A DNA stretch of 64,000 nt from Verrucomicrobiota bacterium (GTDB taxonomy: Bacteria > Verrucomicrobiota > Verrucomicrobiia > Verrucomicrobiales > DEV007). Position numbers and translations under genes: made by a program. The stretch spans positions 56,186-120,185 of the forward strand of contig CAUJIH010000097.1 of the NCBI GenBank assembly GCA_963205275.1. Reading direction: 5' to 3'. This document shows positions 53,024 through 62,700 of this stretch, piece after piece. Under the pieces are notes generated by a model. The model was not told where the DNA came from and did no database searches. It saw nothing but the letters and a program-made list of their open reading frames with translations. Position 1 is the stretch's first letter. Each line of letters begins with the position of its first letter.

Positions 53024-54274
53024 ATGTTGCGAATTTTTCTTTCGTTCTTTCTTCTCCTAGTCCTCTGGTCCGAAAAGATCGAGGCCGAAGTCAACGAATG
53101 GCGACAGTGGAGAGGGCCAACAGCGAACGCAGTCGCCGGTAAGGACGCATCTCCACCTCTCGTATGGAGCCAGGAGAAGAACGTGAAGTGGAGGGCGGCG
53201 ATTCCAGGTCGTGGATTATCCAGTCCGGTTCTGGTAAAGGGGCGGATCATTCTGACAACTGCGACGGAAGACGATCAGCTTTTGTGTGCCTATCAGCAAA
53301 GCGATGGGGCGCTTCTATGGAATCTGCGTGTGCATGAGGGAGGGTTGACGGACAGGACTCATCGCAAAAATAGCTATGCGACGCCGACGGTGGCTTCCGA
53401 CGGTGAGAAACTCTATGTCGTGTTTCTGAATCGGGGACGGGTGATGATCAGTGCGGTGAGCCTGGACGGAAAATTGCTTTGGCAGGTGGATGCCGGACCG
53501 TATGAGTGCGATTATGGGTATGGATACGCCCCGAGTCCAGCGCTGGTAGAGGATCGACTCATCGTGTCGGCGGAGTTTCGGGCGGAGGGATTCATCGCCG
53601 CATTTTCGACACGGGACGGGAGCGAGCTTTGGCGAAGTCCTAGGCGGATCAAGACTAGCTATTCTTCGCCCGTCGTGGCGCGAGTGGCAGGACGCAGTCA
53701 GGTGCTGATGAGCGGCGGGAATAAGCTTTGTGCTTACGATCCGTCCAGCGGACGCCTGCTGTGGGAAGTGGAAGGCTGTACTCTGGCGACTTGTGGGACG
53801 ATGGTGTGGAGCGAGGATAGTGTGTTCGCCAGTGGTGGCTTCCCGAACAAGGAAACCATAGCCGTGAGGCTATCGAAGGATGGAGGAGAACCAGAAGTGC
53901 TTTGGAGGACGGAAGTTCGCTGCTACGAGCAGTCGCTGCTCTATCAGAATGGCCTGCTCTATGCCTATGACGACACGGGAATCGCACACTGTTGGGATGC
54001 CGTGTCTGGGGAGGAAAAGTGGAAGGTGCGGCTGGGCGGACCTGTGAGCGCGTCACCCGTGTTCGCGGAGGGGCGAGTCTATGCGATGAATGAGCGGGGC
54101 ATTACCCATGTATTCGAGGCGACGGCGGATCGCTTTGTCCCTCTGGCGGAGAATTCTCTTGGCGACGAGGGATTCGCAACCTCTGCATTCGTAGATGGAG
54201 AGGTTTTTATCCGGACGGCGACATTGTCGGGAGAGCAGCGTCAGGAGTGGCTGTATTGTGTAGCGGAGGAATGA
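53024..54274 (+). CDS. secreted PQQ-type beta-propeller protein (BamB-like)
   Basis: A 416-residue exported protein: signal MLRIFLSFFLLLVLWSEKIE, then repeated PQQ blades (LLCAYQQSDGALLWNL, LCAYDPSSGRLLWEVE, CWDAVSGEEKWKVRLGG, and others). The front has WRQWRGPTANAVAG, common in planctomycete/verrucomicrobial outer-membrane propeller proteins. It lacks quinoprotein catalytic motifs, so a scaffold or assembly role is likelier. Its stop overlaps the next gene's start (ATGA). Start is the ATG at 53024; the frame extends to a TTG at 53009. Confidence 0.85.
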   Translation: MLRIFLSFFLLLVLWSEKIEAEVNEWRQWRGPTANAVAGKDASPPLVWSQEKNVKWRAAIPGRGLSSPVLVKGRIILTTATEDDQLLCAYQQSDGALLWNLRVHEGGLTDRTHRKNSYATPTVASDGEKLYVVFLNRGRVMISAVSLDGKLLWQVDAGPYECDYGYGYAPSPALVEDRLIVSAEFRAEGFIAAFSTRDGSELWRSPRRIKTSYSSPVVARVAGRSQVLMSGGNKLCAYDPSSGRLLWEVEGCTLATCGTMVWSEDSVFASGGFPNKETIAVRLSKDGGEPEVLWRTEVRCYEQSLLYQNGLLYAYDDTGIAHCWDAVSGEEKWKVRLGGPVSASPVFAEGRVYAMNERGITHVFEATADRFVPLAENSLGDEGFATSAFVDGEVFIRTATLSGEQRQEWLYCVAEE

Positions 54275-54648
54275 GCAGAAGCTTGTATCAGATCGGGGAT
54301 CGAGAATATCAGAGGAATATGAAGAGCGAGAGTCGCAAGGTTTCTCAAATTACCCTTTTATCCCTGCTATTGGGACTCGTTCTACTGCTGATTTTTCTGG
54401 GGCTGGGCCCGCTGTCCGAACGGCTCGGGAGTGCTCCGATCTGGTTCATTTTCTATTGGACGATCGTATTTGTCCTCGCCTTCCTTTTACCAGCTTTCGC
54501 GATTCATTCTCTGGCGATGGCGCATCATCTACACAGAAAACGACTGAGGGAGCTGGACAAAGAGTTGGCCGTGGCAGCAGAGGATGTGCGTACTCTGCTC
54601 AATTCGCAGAAGACAAATTCATCCGATTCAAAAAAATCTGTGAGATAG
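54271..54648 (+). CDS. small two-helix membrane protein, unknown
   Basis: A 125-residue protein with two hydrophobic helices (ITLLSLLLGLVLLLIFLGLG; WFIFYWTIVFVLAFLLPAFA) and a charged helical tail (RKRLRELDKELAVAAEDVRT). I do not recognise a family. It starts inside the propeller gene stop (ATGA, coupled). It could be an accessory membrane protein to the propeller or to the Ste24-like peptidase downstream. A second in-frame ATG exists at 54319. Confidence 0.6.
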   Translation: MSRSLYQIGDREYQRNMKSESRKVSQITLLSLLLGLVLLLIFLGLGPLSERLGSAPIWFIFYWTIVFVLAFLLPAFAIHSLAMAHHLHRKRLRELDKELAVAAEDVRTLLNSQKTNSSDSKKSVR

Positions 54649-54734
54649 TATTGTCCTTCGTCTGCCCGACGGAGGTGTCTGATCGACCGGATTCGACCCT
54701 CTTTCGATCACCACCTGACTCTCTCCGATTGAAA

Positions 54735-55982
54735 ATGCAGCTCAATTTCTGGTTTTTCGCCATCGCCATTGCCTATATTGTGCTCTGGAAAGTGGATTTA
54801 TTTGCTTCCCTTTGGAACATGAAATCGCTTGGATCCGGGATTCCGGAGGAGTTTCGCGATCTAATTGATCCGGATACTTATGAGCGATCTCAGGAATATG
54901 CTCGGGCCAAAGCTGTGCAGGCGATTGGGCAATCGAGCTTCTCCTTGATCGTGTTGTTCGTATTCTGGTGTCTGGGCGGATTCGGATTCCTAGATGAGAA
55001 GGTGAGAGCCTTCGTCGGGGAGGGGGGCCCCATCTTGGCTGGTGTCGTGTATGTGTCGATCCTGATCGTATTAGTGGGAGCAGTTCAGCTTCCGTTCAGT
55101 TGGTATGATACCTTCATCCTAGAGGAAAAGTTCGGATTCAATCGAACGACATTTTCCCTGTGGATCGGAGATTTGGTACGAGCCGCAGCGATTTCGTTCG
55201 TCTTGGGAATCCCTCTACTGGCGCTGCTGATCTGGCTTTTTCAGGCGACGACGCTTGCTTGGGTGTGGTGCTGGCTGAGTGTAGTGACATTTTCCCTCTT
55301 GCTCTCCTATGTGGCTCCGAGCTGGATTCTTCCGATGTTCAATCGTTTCACCCCTCTGCCGGATGGGAGTCTCCGAAGCTCGATTCGAGCATTGGCCGAG
55401 AAATGCGATTATCAGATCGAGGAAGTAAGCGTGATGGATGGGTCGCGACGATCGGCGAAATCGAACGCGTTTTTTACCGGCTTCGGGAAACGGAAGCGGA
55501 TCGCTCTTTTTGATACCCTAATTGAAAAGCACACCGAGCCGGAGTTGCTCGGTGTTCTGGCACACGAGATTGGGCATTCAAAGCGGCATCATATCGGGAA
55601 GTCTTTTCTCTGGGCGACATTGTCCACGGGAGGACTTTTTTATTTGCTGAGTCTGATGATGGAGAATCGTGGCTTGTTCGATGCCTTCGGCGTGCGAGAG
55701 ACCTCGATCTACGTTGGCTTTGTATTATTCGCTGTCGCGACAGCTCCGGTGCGTCAAATCTTCTCCGTGGCAGGGAATGCGCTGAGTCGAAAGCATGAAT
55801 TCGAGGCAGATGCGTACGCCGCTGAGGTCACGGGAGATGCAAAATCGATGTCAGAGGCGCTGCGCAAGCTCAGTCGGGATAACCTGAGCAATCTCACCCC
55901 GCATCCCTTCTACGTGTTTTTGAATTATACTCATCCTCCTGTAGTGGAGAGGATTAGAGCGATCAATCGTTCCGTCCGATGA
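54735..55982 (+). CDS. Ste24-like M48 membrane metallopeptidase
   Basis: A 415-residue M48A (CAAX prenyl protease 1-like) enzyme, integral membrane with about seven helices. The zinc site is HEIGH in LGVLAHEIGHSKRHH, with the third ligand Glu in KHEFEADAYAAEV. The C-terminus LTPHPFYVFLNYTHPPVVER is characteristic of Ste24. In bacteria, relatives degrade misfolded membrane proteins. The ATG at 54735 is chosen; the long frame to 54456 overlaps the preceding gene out of frame. The rhodanese gene overlaps its stop by 4 bp. Confidence 0.93.
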   Translation: MQLNFWFFAIAIAYIVLWKVDLFASLWNMKSLGSGIPEEFRDLIDPDTYERSQEYARAKAVQAIGQSSFSLIVLFVFWCLGGFGFLDEKVRAFVGEGGPILAGVVYVSILIVLVGAVQLPFSWYDTFILEEKFGFNRTTFSLWIGDLVRAAAISFVLGIPLLALLIWLFQATTLAWVWCWLSVVTFSLLLSYVAPSWILPMFNRFTPLPDGSLRSSIRALAEKCDYQIEEVSVMDGSRRSAKSNAFFTGFGKRKRIALFDTLIEKHTEPELLGVLAHEIGHSKRHHIGKSFLWATLSTGGLFYLLSLMMENRGLFDAFGVRETSIYVGFVLFAVATAPVRQIFSVAGNALSRKHEFEADAYAAEVTGDAKSMSEALRKLSRDNLSNLTPHPFYVFLNYTHPPVVERIRAINRSVR

Positions 55983-56428
55983 CTCTGATGATCACCATTG
56001 CTGTCGGCTTGGCCTGTATGGTCGGAGTCTATTTTCTGACGGAGTTTTTCCTGAGCCGACGGCACTTTCATGATCGCTCGTCAGAAGATTTCGTACGGAA
56101 TATTCACGCACGGGAGGCCTTGCGCTTGTTCCGGGAGATGCCTGAACTGATCGTGATTGATGTGCGACCAAAGACGAGTTTTGATCGTGGGCACGTTCCC
56201 GGATCGATCAATATCCCGTTCTTGCTGGAAGGAAAGCCTCAGAGGGGCGGACTCGAAAAGATTCCGCCCGAAGCTCCATTACTGGTGTATTGCGACGGAG
56301 GATTCCGGAGTCGCCTTTCACTCGCTACGCTGCGCGGAGCAGGTTACCGTCGGATCTACCATCTCCATCGCGGCCTGATGTCGTGGAGGGCGGCTGGAGG
56401 AGAGGTGGTAAAATCCGAGGCGTGCTGA
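55979..56428 (+). CDS. membrane-anchored rhodanese-like sulfurtransferase
   Basis: A 149-residue protein with an N-terminal helix (ITIAVGLACMVGVYFLTEFF) and one rhodanese domain: ELIVIDVRPKTSFDRGHVPGSINIPF and the active-site loop VYCDGGFRSRLSL with a catalytic Cys. Likely transfers sulfane sulfur on the membrane face. Its start overlaps the Ste24-like stop (ATGA), so the two are probably co-expressed. Confidence 0.88.
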   Translation: MTLMITIAVGLACMVGVYFLTEFFLSRRHFHDRSSEDFVRNIHAREALRLFREMPELIVIDVRPKTSFDRGHVPGSINIPFLLEGKPQRGGLEKIPPEAPLLVYCDGGFRSRLSLATLRGAGYRRIYHLHRGLMSWRAAGGEVVKSEAC

Positions 56429-56452
56429 ACAGGACTCTGCAGACGAGGACAT

Positions 56453-57118
56453 TCAAGGCTGAGCCCCGGGGGATATCCCAGCGTTGTCGTCGTGCCATCC
56501 ACTGATCTGCCCCTTGAGCGTGATCCCTCCGTTCAGGAATTCGATGGCGTAGAGTTCTAGATCTTTCGCGAAGCGAGCTTTGCTGGAAGCCGCAATCTTC
56601 AAGGCAGTGAGCGATGTCTGCTCATAGAAATCACCTTCGACAATGATTTCTCGTGCGATGAAGGCGACCGATGTCTGCGTGATCGGCACTTGATAGCGAA
56701 TCGTCCCGCTGGACAGATAACAGGTGGGGGAGGTGGGGGCCGCGATAATTATGTCTGGAGTGGCACCAAGATTGACGATTCGGTAACCCTTGGCGACGAA
56801 GCGCCCCGGTCCAATGTACAGGAGAACCGTGACGAGCAAGATCGCGGCGATGAGTAGTGTCACAAGAATCTTCGAGAAGAGGTGTTTGCTCGCTGGGCGC
56901 AGTTGACTGGACGGATCTTTGCGCTTGCGCTTGTGCTTATTCTTGGACTCGAACTTCTCTCGGCTCAGTCCCCCGCCATAGGTGGCATTCTCCGCCGCTG
57001 CCTGAAAGGGCTTCGGCGGCGGCAGGGTGGGAATCTCGCGGGCGCTATCCACACGATCGGCGCTATCGGGTTTTGATTTTGATTTTGATTCTGATTTCGG
57101 TTCTTGGTCTTCGTCCAT
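56453..57118 (-). CDS. hypothetical membrane protein with charged cytosolic N-terminus
   Basis: Not recognised. From the ATG at 57118 it is 221 residues: an acidic/lysine-rich N-terminus (KSESKSKSKPDSAD), a basic patch (KNKHKRKRKD), one helix (ILVTLLIAAILLVTVLLYIG) and a C-terminal beta-rich domain of about 100 residues. Upstream in-frame ATGs at 57136 and 57238 also have purine-rich leaders, the latter with GGAAGG, so the N-terminus is uncertain. It is divergent from dnaX. Confidence 0.55.
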   Translation of the reverse strand: MDEDQEPKSESKSKSKPDSADRVDSAREIPTLPPPKPFQAAAENATYGGGLSREKFESKNKHKRKRKDPSSQLRPASKHLFSKILVTLLIAAILLVTVLLYIGPGRFVAKGYRIVNLGATPDIIIAAPTSPTCYLSSGTIRYQVPITQTSVAFIAREIIVEGDFYEQTSLTALKIAASSKARFAKDLELYAIEFLNGGITLKGQISGWHDDNAGISPGAQP

Positions 57119-57263
57119 CGCTTCAGCCCTTAGCATAGCTTGAGAAGGATGAAAATGTGAACTTTTTGCTGAGAAGTTGTCGAGAAGCTGCTGAAAGCTG
57201 TTCGTGTGAACTAAATTGAAAAGTTGACGAATTTTCATTTCCCTTCCATAATTCCCCCCTACA

Positions 57264-59273
57264 ATGTCCGACGTGAGCGAGTCCTATCAGGTTTTTGCGA
57301 GAAAGTACCGGCCCCGCACTTTTGCGGACGTGCTGGGGCAGGATCACGTTGTCCGCACTTTGCGGAATGCTATTGAAAAGGATCGCTTGGCGCATGCCTA
57401 CCTCTTCGTCGGGCCTCGGGGGACCGGAAAGACCTCTACAGCGCGTATTCTGGCGAAGGCTCTCAATTGCCCCAATGGACCAAGGATCGATTTCGATCCC
57501 GATGATCCGATCTGTCGTGAGATCGGGGAGGGAATTAGTCTCGACGTGCTAGAGATCGACGGTGCGTCGAACAACAGCGTCGATCAGGTGCGGGATCTAT
57601 GCGAGTCGGTGAAATTCGCCCCTATTTCCGGGCGTTTCCGGATCTACTATATCGATGAGGTCCACATGCTGACTACGGCGGCTTTCAATGCTCTTCTGAA
57701 AACACTGGAGGAGCCACCGCCACATGTAAAATTCATTTTTGCTACCACGGAGCCACAGAAGATCCTACCTACGATCATTAGTCGCTGCCAGCGTTTCGAT
57801 CTCAAGCGGATTCCGACAGCCACGATTGCGGGGCACCTGCTCCATATTGCTAAGAACGAGGGAATCTCACTCGAAGAATCTGCCGCGTATGTGATCGCCA
57901 AAGGTGCGGATGGCGGAATGCGAGATGCCCAGTCTATGCTGGATCAGTTGGTGGCCTTTTGCGGGGAGACGATTTGTGAAAATGATGTACTGGAGGTGTT
58001 CGGATTTCATTCAGCTGAAGCGATTGCCAAGTTTGGAGAAGCGATTTTAAACGAAGATACCTCTGCGGTTCTCGATGCGCTGAACACTCAAGCCGAGGCA
58101 GGGAAGGATCTTTCGCGTTTTCTCGGAGATCTGATCGCACATTTTCGCAATGTTCTGATCGCCCAGGTCGATCCGAAGGTGGCGGGCGAAGAACTTTCGG
58201 AGGAGATCGCTGATCGGATTCGTCGCCAGACCGGACAGGTGTCGGTCTCGCGCTTACTACGGCTGATCGATTTGCTGGCAGAAACGGATGGCCGGATGAA
58301 GTGGGCGGTGAATAAAAAGTTGCATCTCGAGGTAGCGGCGATCAAGGCGATCCAGATTCTGAGTGAAACAGATCTCGACGAAATCATCGAGATGGTATCG
58401 GCGGCAGCCGATGCGAATGAGGGGGAGGCAGGCGTCGCTCCAAAACCGGTTGCAAGGGCAGCGCGAGCCACTCGTTCGCCTGAGTCGCGTGCGCCGGTGA
58501 TGCCCGAGGAAGTCGAGTCAGAGTCGAAGGCGGGGGATACAATTCCTGCGGAGAAAGTGGAGACTGCGGCATCGTCTGATCCGATCCAGGACTTACAGGC
58601 TCCGCAAGAGATGGTGACGGAGGAATCGCCTGCCGCGAAGAGTCCCGATGAGGAGACGACCGGGGCGAATGAAACGACTGACGAAGCTGTGAAGGTGGAA
58701 ATTGAGGAGACGGATTCGACTCATACGTCAGATCCGGAAATCAATTTAGTGGATGAAACTCCCGCTATCCCGACCTCAGACGTTCGACAAGTCTTGAACG
58801 GTGAGTCTCTTTGGGAGGCTGTTTGCCAGTCTATAGGGGCTGATCTTTCAGCGCTGGAATTAGCTTTGGAAGCCGCCACCTTCCTTACCCATGAGAATGG
58901 GGTAATCACGATCGGATTTGCTACTCAGGATCGGGTCATACGAGATACACTTTTACCGAATCAAGCGGAGCTGACCCAGCGTGCGACGGAACTCGCTGGT
59001 GAGCCGGTGCGTGTGGAAGCAGTCTTATGTGATGATCTGAAGCCGATCAAATGGCCGGAGAGTAAGCCGGATCAGGAGAGTGAGGCTGAGTCCTCTGTGA
59101 CTGGTCCCGAGGTCGAATCGAAAGAAATGTCTGCTTCGACCCAGTTGGAAGCCGCAGACTCCGAAGCGTCGAAAAAGGAAGACTTTCACGACGATCCATT
59201 TATCCGCGAAGCTTTGGCTCGCTTTGAAGCCAAGATTCTTTCAACCCGAATAACTTACGAAAAGAGGGAATAA
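57264..59273 (+). CDS. dnaX: DNA polymerase III subunit gamma/tau
   Basis: DnaX is the clamp-loader ATPase. The 669-residue protein starts YQVFARKYRPRTFADVLGQD, with Walker A GPRGTGKTSTAR, Walker B YYIDEVHML, sensor SRCQRFDLKRI, and a long acidic, disordered linker (about 395-500) before the tau-type C-domain. An oddity is the zinc module: the usual four Cys are reduced to two (LNCPNG and PICREI; the middle CGxC is replaced by DFDPDD). ybaB follows 18 bp later, a classic pair; recR is not seen. Confidence 0.96.
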   Translation: MSDVSESYQVFARKYRPRTFADVLGQDHVVRTLRNAIEKDRLAHAYLFVGPRGTGKTSTARILAKALNCPNGPRIDFDPDDPICREIGEGISLDVLEIDGASNNSVDQVRDLCESVKFAPISGRFRIYYIDEVHMLTTAAFNALLKTLEEPPPHVKFIFATTEPQKILPTIISRCQRFDLKRIPTATIAGHLLHIAKNEGISLEESAAYVIAKGADGGMRDAQSMLDQLVAFCGETICENDVLEVFGFHSAEAIAKFGEAILNEDTSAVLDALNTQAEAGKDLSRFLGDLIAHFRNVLIAQVDPKVAGEELSEEIADRIRRQTGQVSVSRLLRLIDLLAETDGRMKWAVNKKLHLEVAAIKAIQILSETDLDEIIEMVSAAADANEGEAGVAPKPVARAARATRSPESRAPVMPEEVESESKAGDTIPAEKVETAASSDPIQDLQAPQEMVTEESPAAKSPDEETTGANETTDEAVKVEIEETDSTHTSDPEINLVDETPAIPTSDVRQVLNGESLWEAVCQSIGADLSALELALEAATFLTHENGVITIGFATQDRVIRDTLLPNQAELTQRATELAGEPVRVEAVLCDDLKPIKWPESKPDQESEAESSVTGPEVESKEMSASTQLEAADSEASKKEDFHDDPFIREALARFEAKILSTRITYEKRE

Positions 59274-59291
59274 CTAATACGAACGAGACCG

Positions 59292-59606
59292 ATGAATATC
59301 GCAAAGATGATGAAACAGGCCCAGCAAATGCAGAAGCGCATGGGCGAAATGCAGGAAGAATTGGCTGCCCGTGAAGTGCAGGCGAGTGTCGCGGGAGGGA
59401 AGGTCGTCGTTACGGCCAACGGGGCGGGAGATGTGCTGGCGATTAAAATCGATCCGGCCATTGTCGATCCGGAGGATGTGGAACTACTCGAAGATTTGGT
59501 GTTGAGTGCTGTAAAACAGGCGATCACGCAGGGGAAAGACCTCAGTCAGCAGGAGATGGGGAAATTGACTGCCGGGTTAGGACTGCCTCCTGGATTGGGG
59601 TTCTAA
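59292..59606 (+). CDS. ybaB: YbaB/EbfC nucleoid-associated protein
   Basis: A 104-residue DNA-binding protein: MNIAKMMKQAQQMQKRMGEM, then the KVVVTANGAGDVLAIKIDP core and the Gly-rich LGLPPGLGF end. It binds DNA as a dimer and is commonly paired with dnaX, as here. Confidence 0.95.
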   Translation: MNIAKMMKQAQQMQKRMGEMQEELAAREVQASVAGGKVVVTANGAGDVLAIKIDPAIVDPEDVELLEDLVLSAVKQAITQGKDLSQQEMGKLTAGLGLPPGLGF

Positions 59607-59657
59607 GTGACAGAACTGTCGAGAGACGACTGTGGGGGGGGGTGTTGTCCAACAGGG

Positions 59658-59674
59658 TTAGATCGCTGATCTAA
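59658..59674. other. short hairpin after ybaB
   Basis: Arms ttagatc (59658-59664) and gatctaa (59668-59674) flank gct. It lies between ybaB and the convergent sensor kinase stop, near a run of nine Gs (59634-59642). No T-tract follows, so its role as a terminator is uncertain. Confidence 0.4.
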
Positions 59675-59716
59675 TAGGGTGGGATGCGAGATATTGGAAG
59701 AGAATAAGCCTTCGCT

Positions 59717-62700
59717 TTACGCAGCTTCCGCGAAGGTATAGGAGAGTCCGAGGTGCTTGGCGATCACGCCGAGAAGCTCGTGGGTTTTGAATGGTTTGGT
59801 GACGGCGTCGGAGTAGACGCTCTGCGTAGTCGCAGCGTTGCTATCTTTGAATGCGTTCGCGGTAAGGGAGACGATGACAGGCTGATCCTCTGGGCGGGCG
59901 AGTGACCGGATCTCGGTGGTAGCCTCTGTTCCTTTCATGATGGGCATTTCCTCATCCATCAGAATCAGATCTGGTTTCCAGTCTCGCCATTTCTCGACCG
60001 CAATTTCTCCGTTGCCGGCCTCTTCCAGTTGGAATCCGACGCGTCCGAGGATGCGTCGGAGGAGCATCCGATTGGCCTGATGGTCCTCTACGATAAGGAT
60101 GCGAACTTCTTTATCTATGGGCAGGAATCCGTTCACATTCTTCGCAGATTCTTCGTTCAGTATGAGTTTCGGCACTTCTACTTCAGCGGCTGCAGGGGCG
60201 GGAGCGATTTCATAACACTCGATAAATAGGCGAAAAACCGTGCCGACGCCCATAGTGGATTCTACGTTGACATCTCCGTCCATGAGCTTGAGGAAACTGT
60301 GTGCGATGGGAAGACCGAGCCCGGTGCCCTCGGACGAGCGCCGCCCACTCTCGGTCTGAGAGTATCGCTCGAAGAGCTTTGGGATTTCTTCTTCGCTGAT
60401 CCCTCGCCCGGTATCACGCACCTCGAATCGTAGGCGGATTTTTCGCCTGATTCTTCCTTCGTGCTCTTCCGGTTTTGATAAAACATCGGAGTAGATCGTA
60501 ATGGTTACAGCGCCTTGAGCGGTGAATTTGATTGCATTACCTACGAGATTAATCAAAACCTGACGCAATTTGCTGCGATCTGCAAAGAGTTGCATGGGGA
60601 GTGGATCAGGGGCCTGAATTGCGAAACCGATCTGATTTTGCTTTGCACGGATCGAAAGCATCTCGCTCAGAGATGTCAGGAAGGGGTGGAAGTCGAAGAT
60701 CGAATCGATGCGCTCCATTCGCCCTGCCTCGATTTTGGAAAGATCGAGGATCTCATTCACGACTTCCAAAAGGTGATTCCCACTGTTTTTGATGATACCG
60801 ATTGTCTCTTTCTGATTCGCCGTGAGAGCGTCGCTCCCAGCTAGGATATCTGTGAATCCAATAATAGAGGTGAGAGGTGTGCGCAGTTCGTGCGTCATCT
60901 TGGCTAGGAAGTCGCTTTTGGCGCGATTGGCGACTTCGGCCTGGTGACGTGCGTCTTCCAGATGGAGACGATATTTTCTTTCTGTTTCTGCCGTGCTGAT
61001 CTGGGCGATGGTGATTCCGAACTGCGCAGCGATGGCTGTGAGGAGCGACTTTTCCTTGTCACCCCATTCAGGAGAATTCTCATTCTGGAACAAGAGGATG
61101 GCTCCGTTGGGAGCGTCGAGAAATGAGGTCCGAATCGCCAGAATTTTTCTGAAGTCCACAGCGCACTTCGAAAGATTGCTTCCCCGCAGCACCTGATACG
61201 GCTCTGAAATTGTCACGGGGGATTGTGAATCGAGGATGGACTGGATCGCGGCGGCGTCTTCGTCTAGCCCCAAAGTTACAGGGATGACGGACGCTGATTC
61301 GAAAGCTCCAGCGTATCCTATCCGTTGCAGATAGTGAATTTGTTGGTGTTCGCCTCCTTCTTTCTCCACTTCTTCGGTGACAAGTTGAAAAACGAGCGCT
61401 TGTGACGCAGAGAACTCTCCTACGAGTAGATCAAGTGCCCCATTCATGATCTCCTGATCCAGCTCCGTCTCTGTTTCCTTCTGATATCGGGCACGTCCGA
61501 GCAGGACGCCGTTTTGCAGTTCTCTCGAGAGAGCTGCTTCCGTTCTGTCCTGTTGGGCGATGCGCTTTTCTTCCAAATATTGCAACTGCCTAACTCTCTT
61601 TTGTACTGAGAATCGGATCGATCCGATCATCCCTCCGATGAGGGCGATTCCCCCCAGAGAGAGAGCCCACCAAGTCTGCCACCAGGGAGGGAGAATTATG
61701 ACTCGGACTCTCGCTGTCGTCTCGGACCAGTTGCGTCCGTCGAGAGAACTCTGGACGAGGAAAGTGTAACTTCCCACGCCCAAGCTGTTATAGGATGCCT
61801 TGCGATCATCCGAGGGATAAACCCAAGATGGATCAAGACCGTCCAGTCGATAGCGAAAGTATCCGCGATTCGGATAGCGGAAATCTAAATTGGCAAAACG
61901 GAACCCGAAGCGCATTCTCGGGTCATAGCTGAGGCGGATTTCATTGGTGGCAGCAATTTTTCGTTCGAGGATGCCTCCTGGTTTCGGCAGGACAGATTCT
62001 CCGAAGTACTCAAAGCTGGTGAGAATCGGGGTAGGGATGCGGGGAATGGCTGGTAATTTCTCTGGATCGATGATGTTAAAGCCCTCCAAGCCGCCGAAGT
62101 ACAAACGGCCAGCGTGATCACAGGTGACTGAATTTTGAGAAAATCCACTTGTCTGGAGGCCATCGTCACCGCTGAAGATTCGAAACTCATTTTGCAGGGC
62201 ATTAAGGCGGGCGATCCCTTTTCTCGTGGTGACCCACAGAAGATTATTCCTATCTTTTATCAGAGACATGATCTGATTGTCTGGCAGCCCGTGGATCGCA
62301 TTGGTGAACAGAGTTGTTTGTCCATTACCGGTGTCTAGGCGTATCAGGCCCGCATCGGTAGTCCCGATCCACACGACGTGGTTCGTATCTGGAAGTACAC
62401 ACGTAATGTTCGTGCTTGCGAGTGTCGGAGCTTTCGTGAACGCCTCCCGATAGTTAACGAGAGAGAGTGCATCAGTTTTCAGGAGATAGAGTCCTTGAGG
62501 ACTCGCAATCCAGAGATTTCCATCAGCGTCTCCTGTTAGATTGGATATGAAGTCAAGATGGCTACCCATCGGAGTCGCAATTTTGGAAAACTTTCCTGTC
62601 GTCGACTCTCTCAGCAAGAGGCCTCCTCCGCTCGTTCCGATGAACAGTCGTCCCTTCTGATCTTTATAAATTGCGGATATGTTATTATGCGAGAGGGAGT

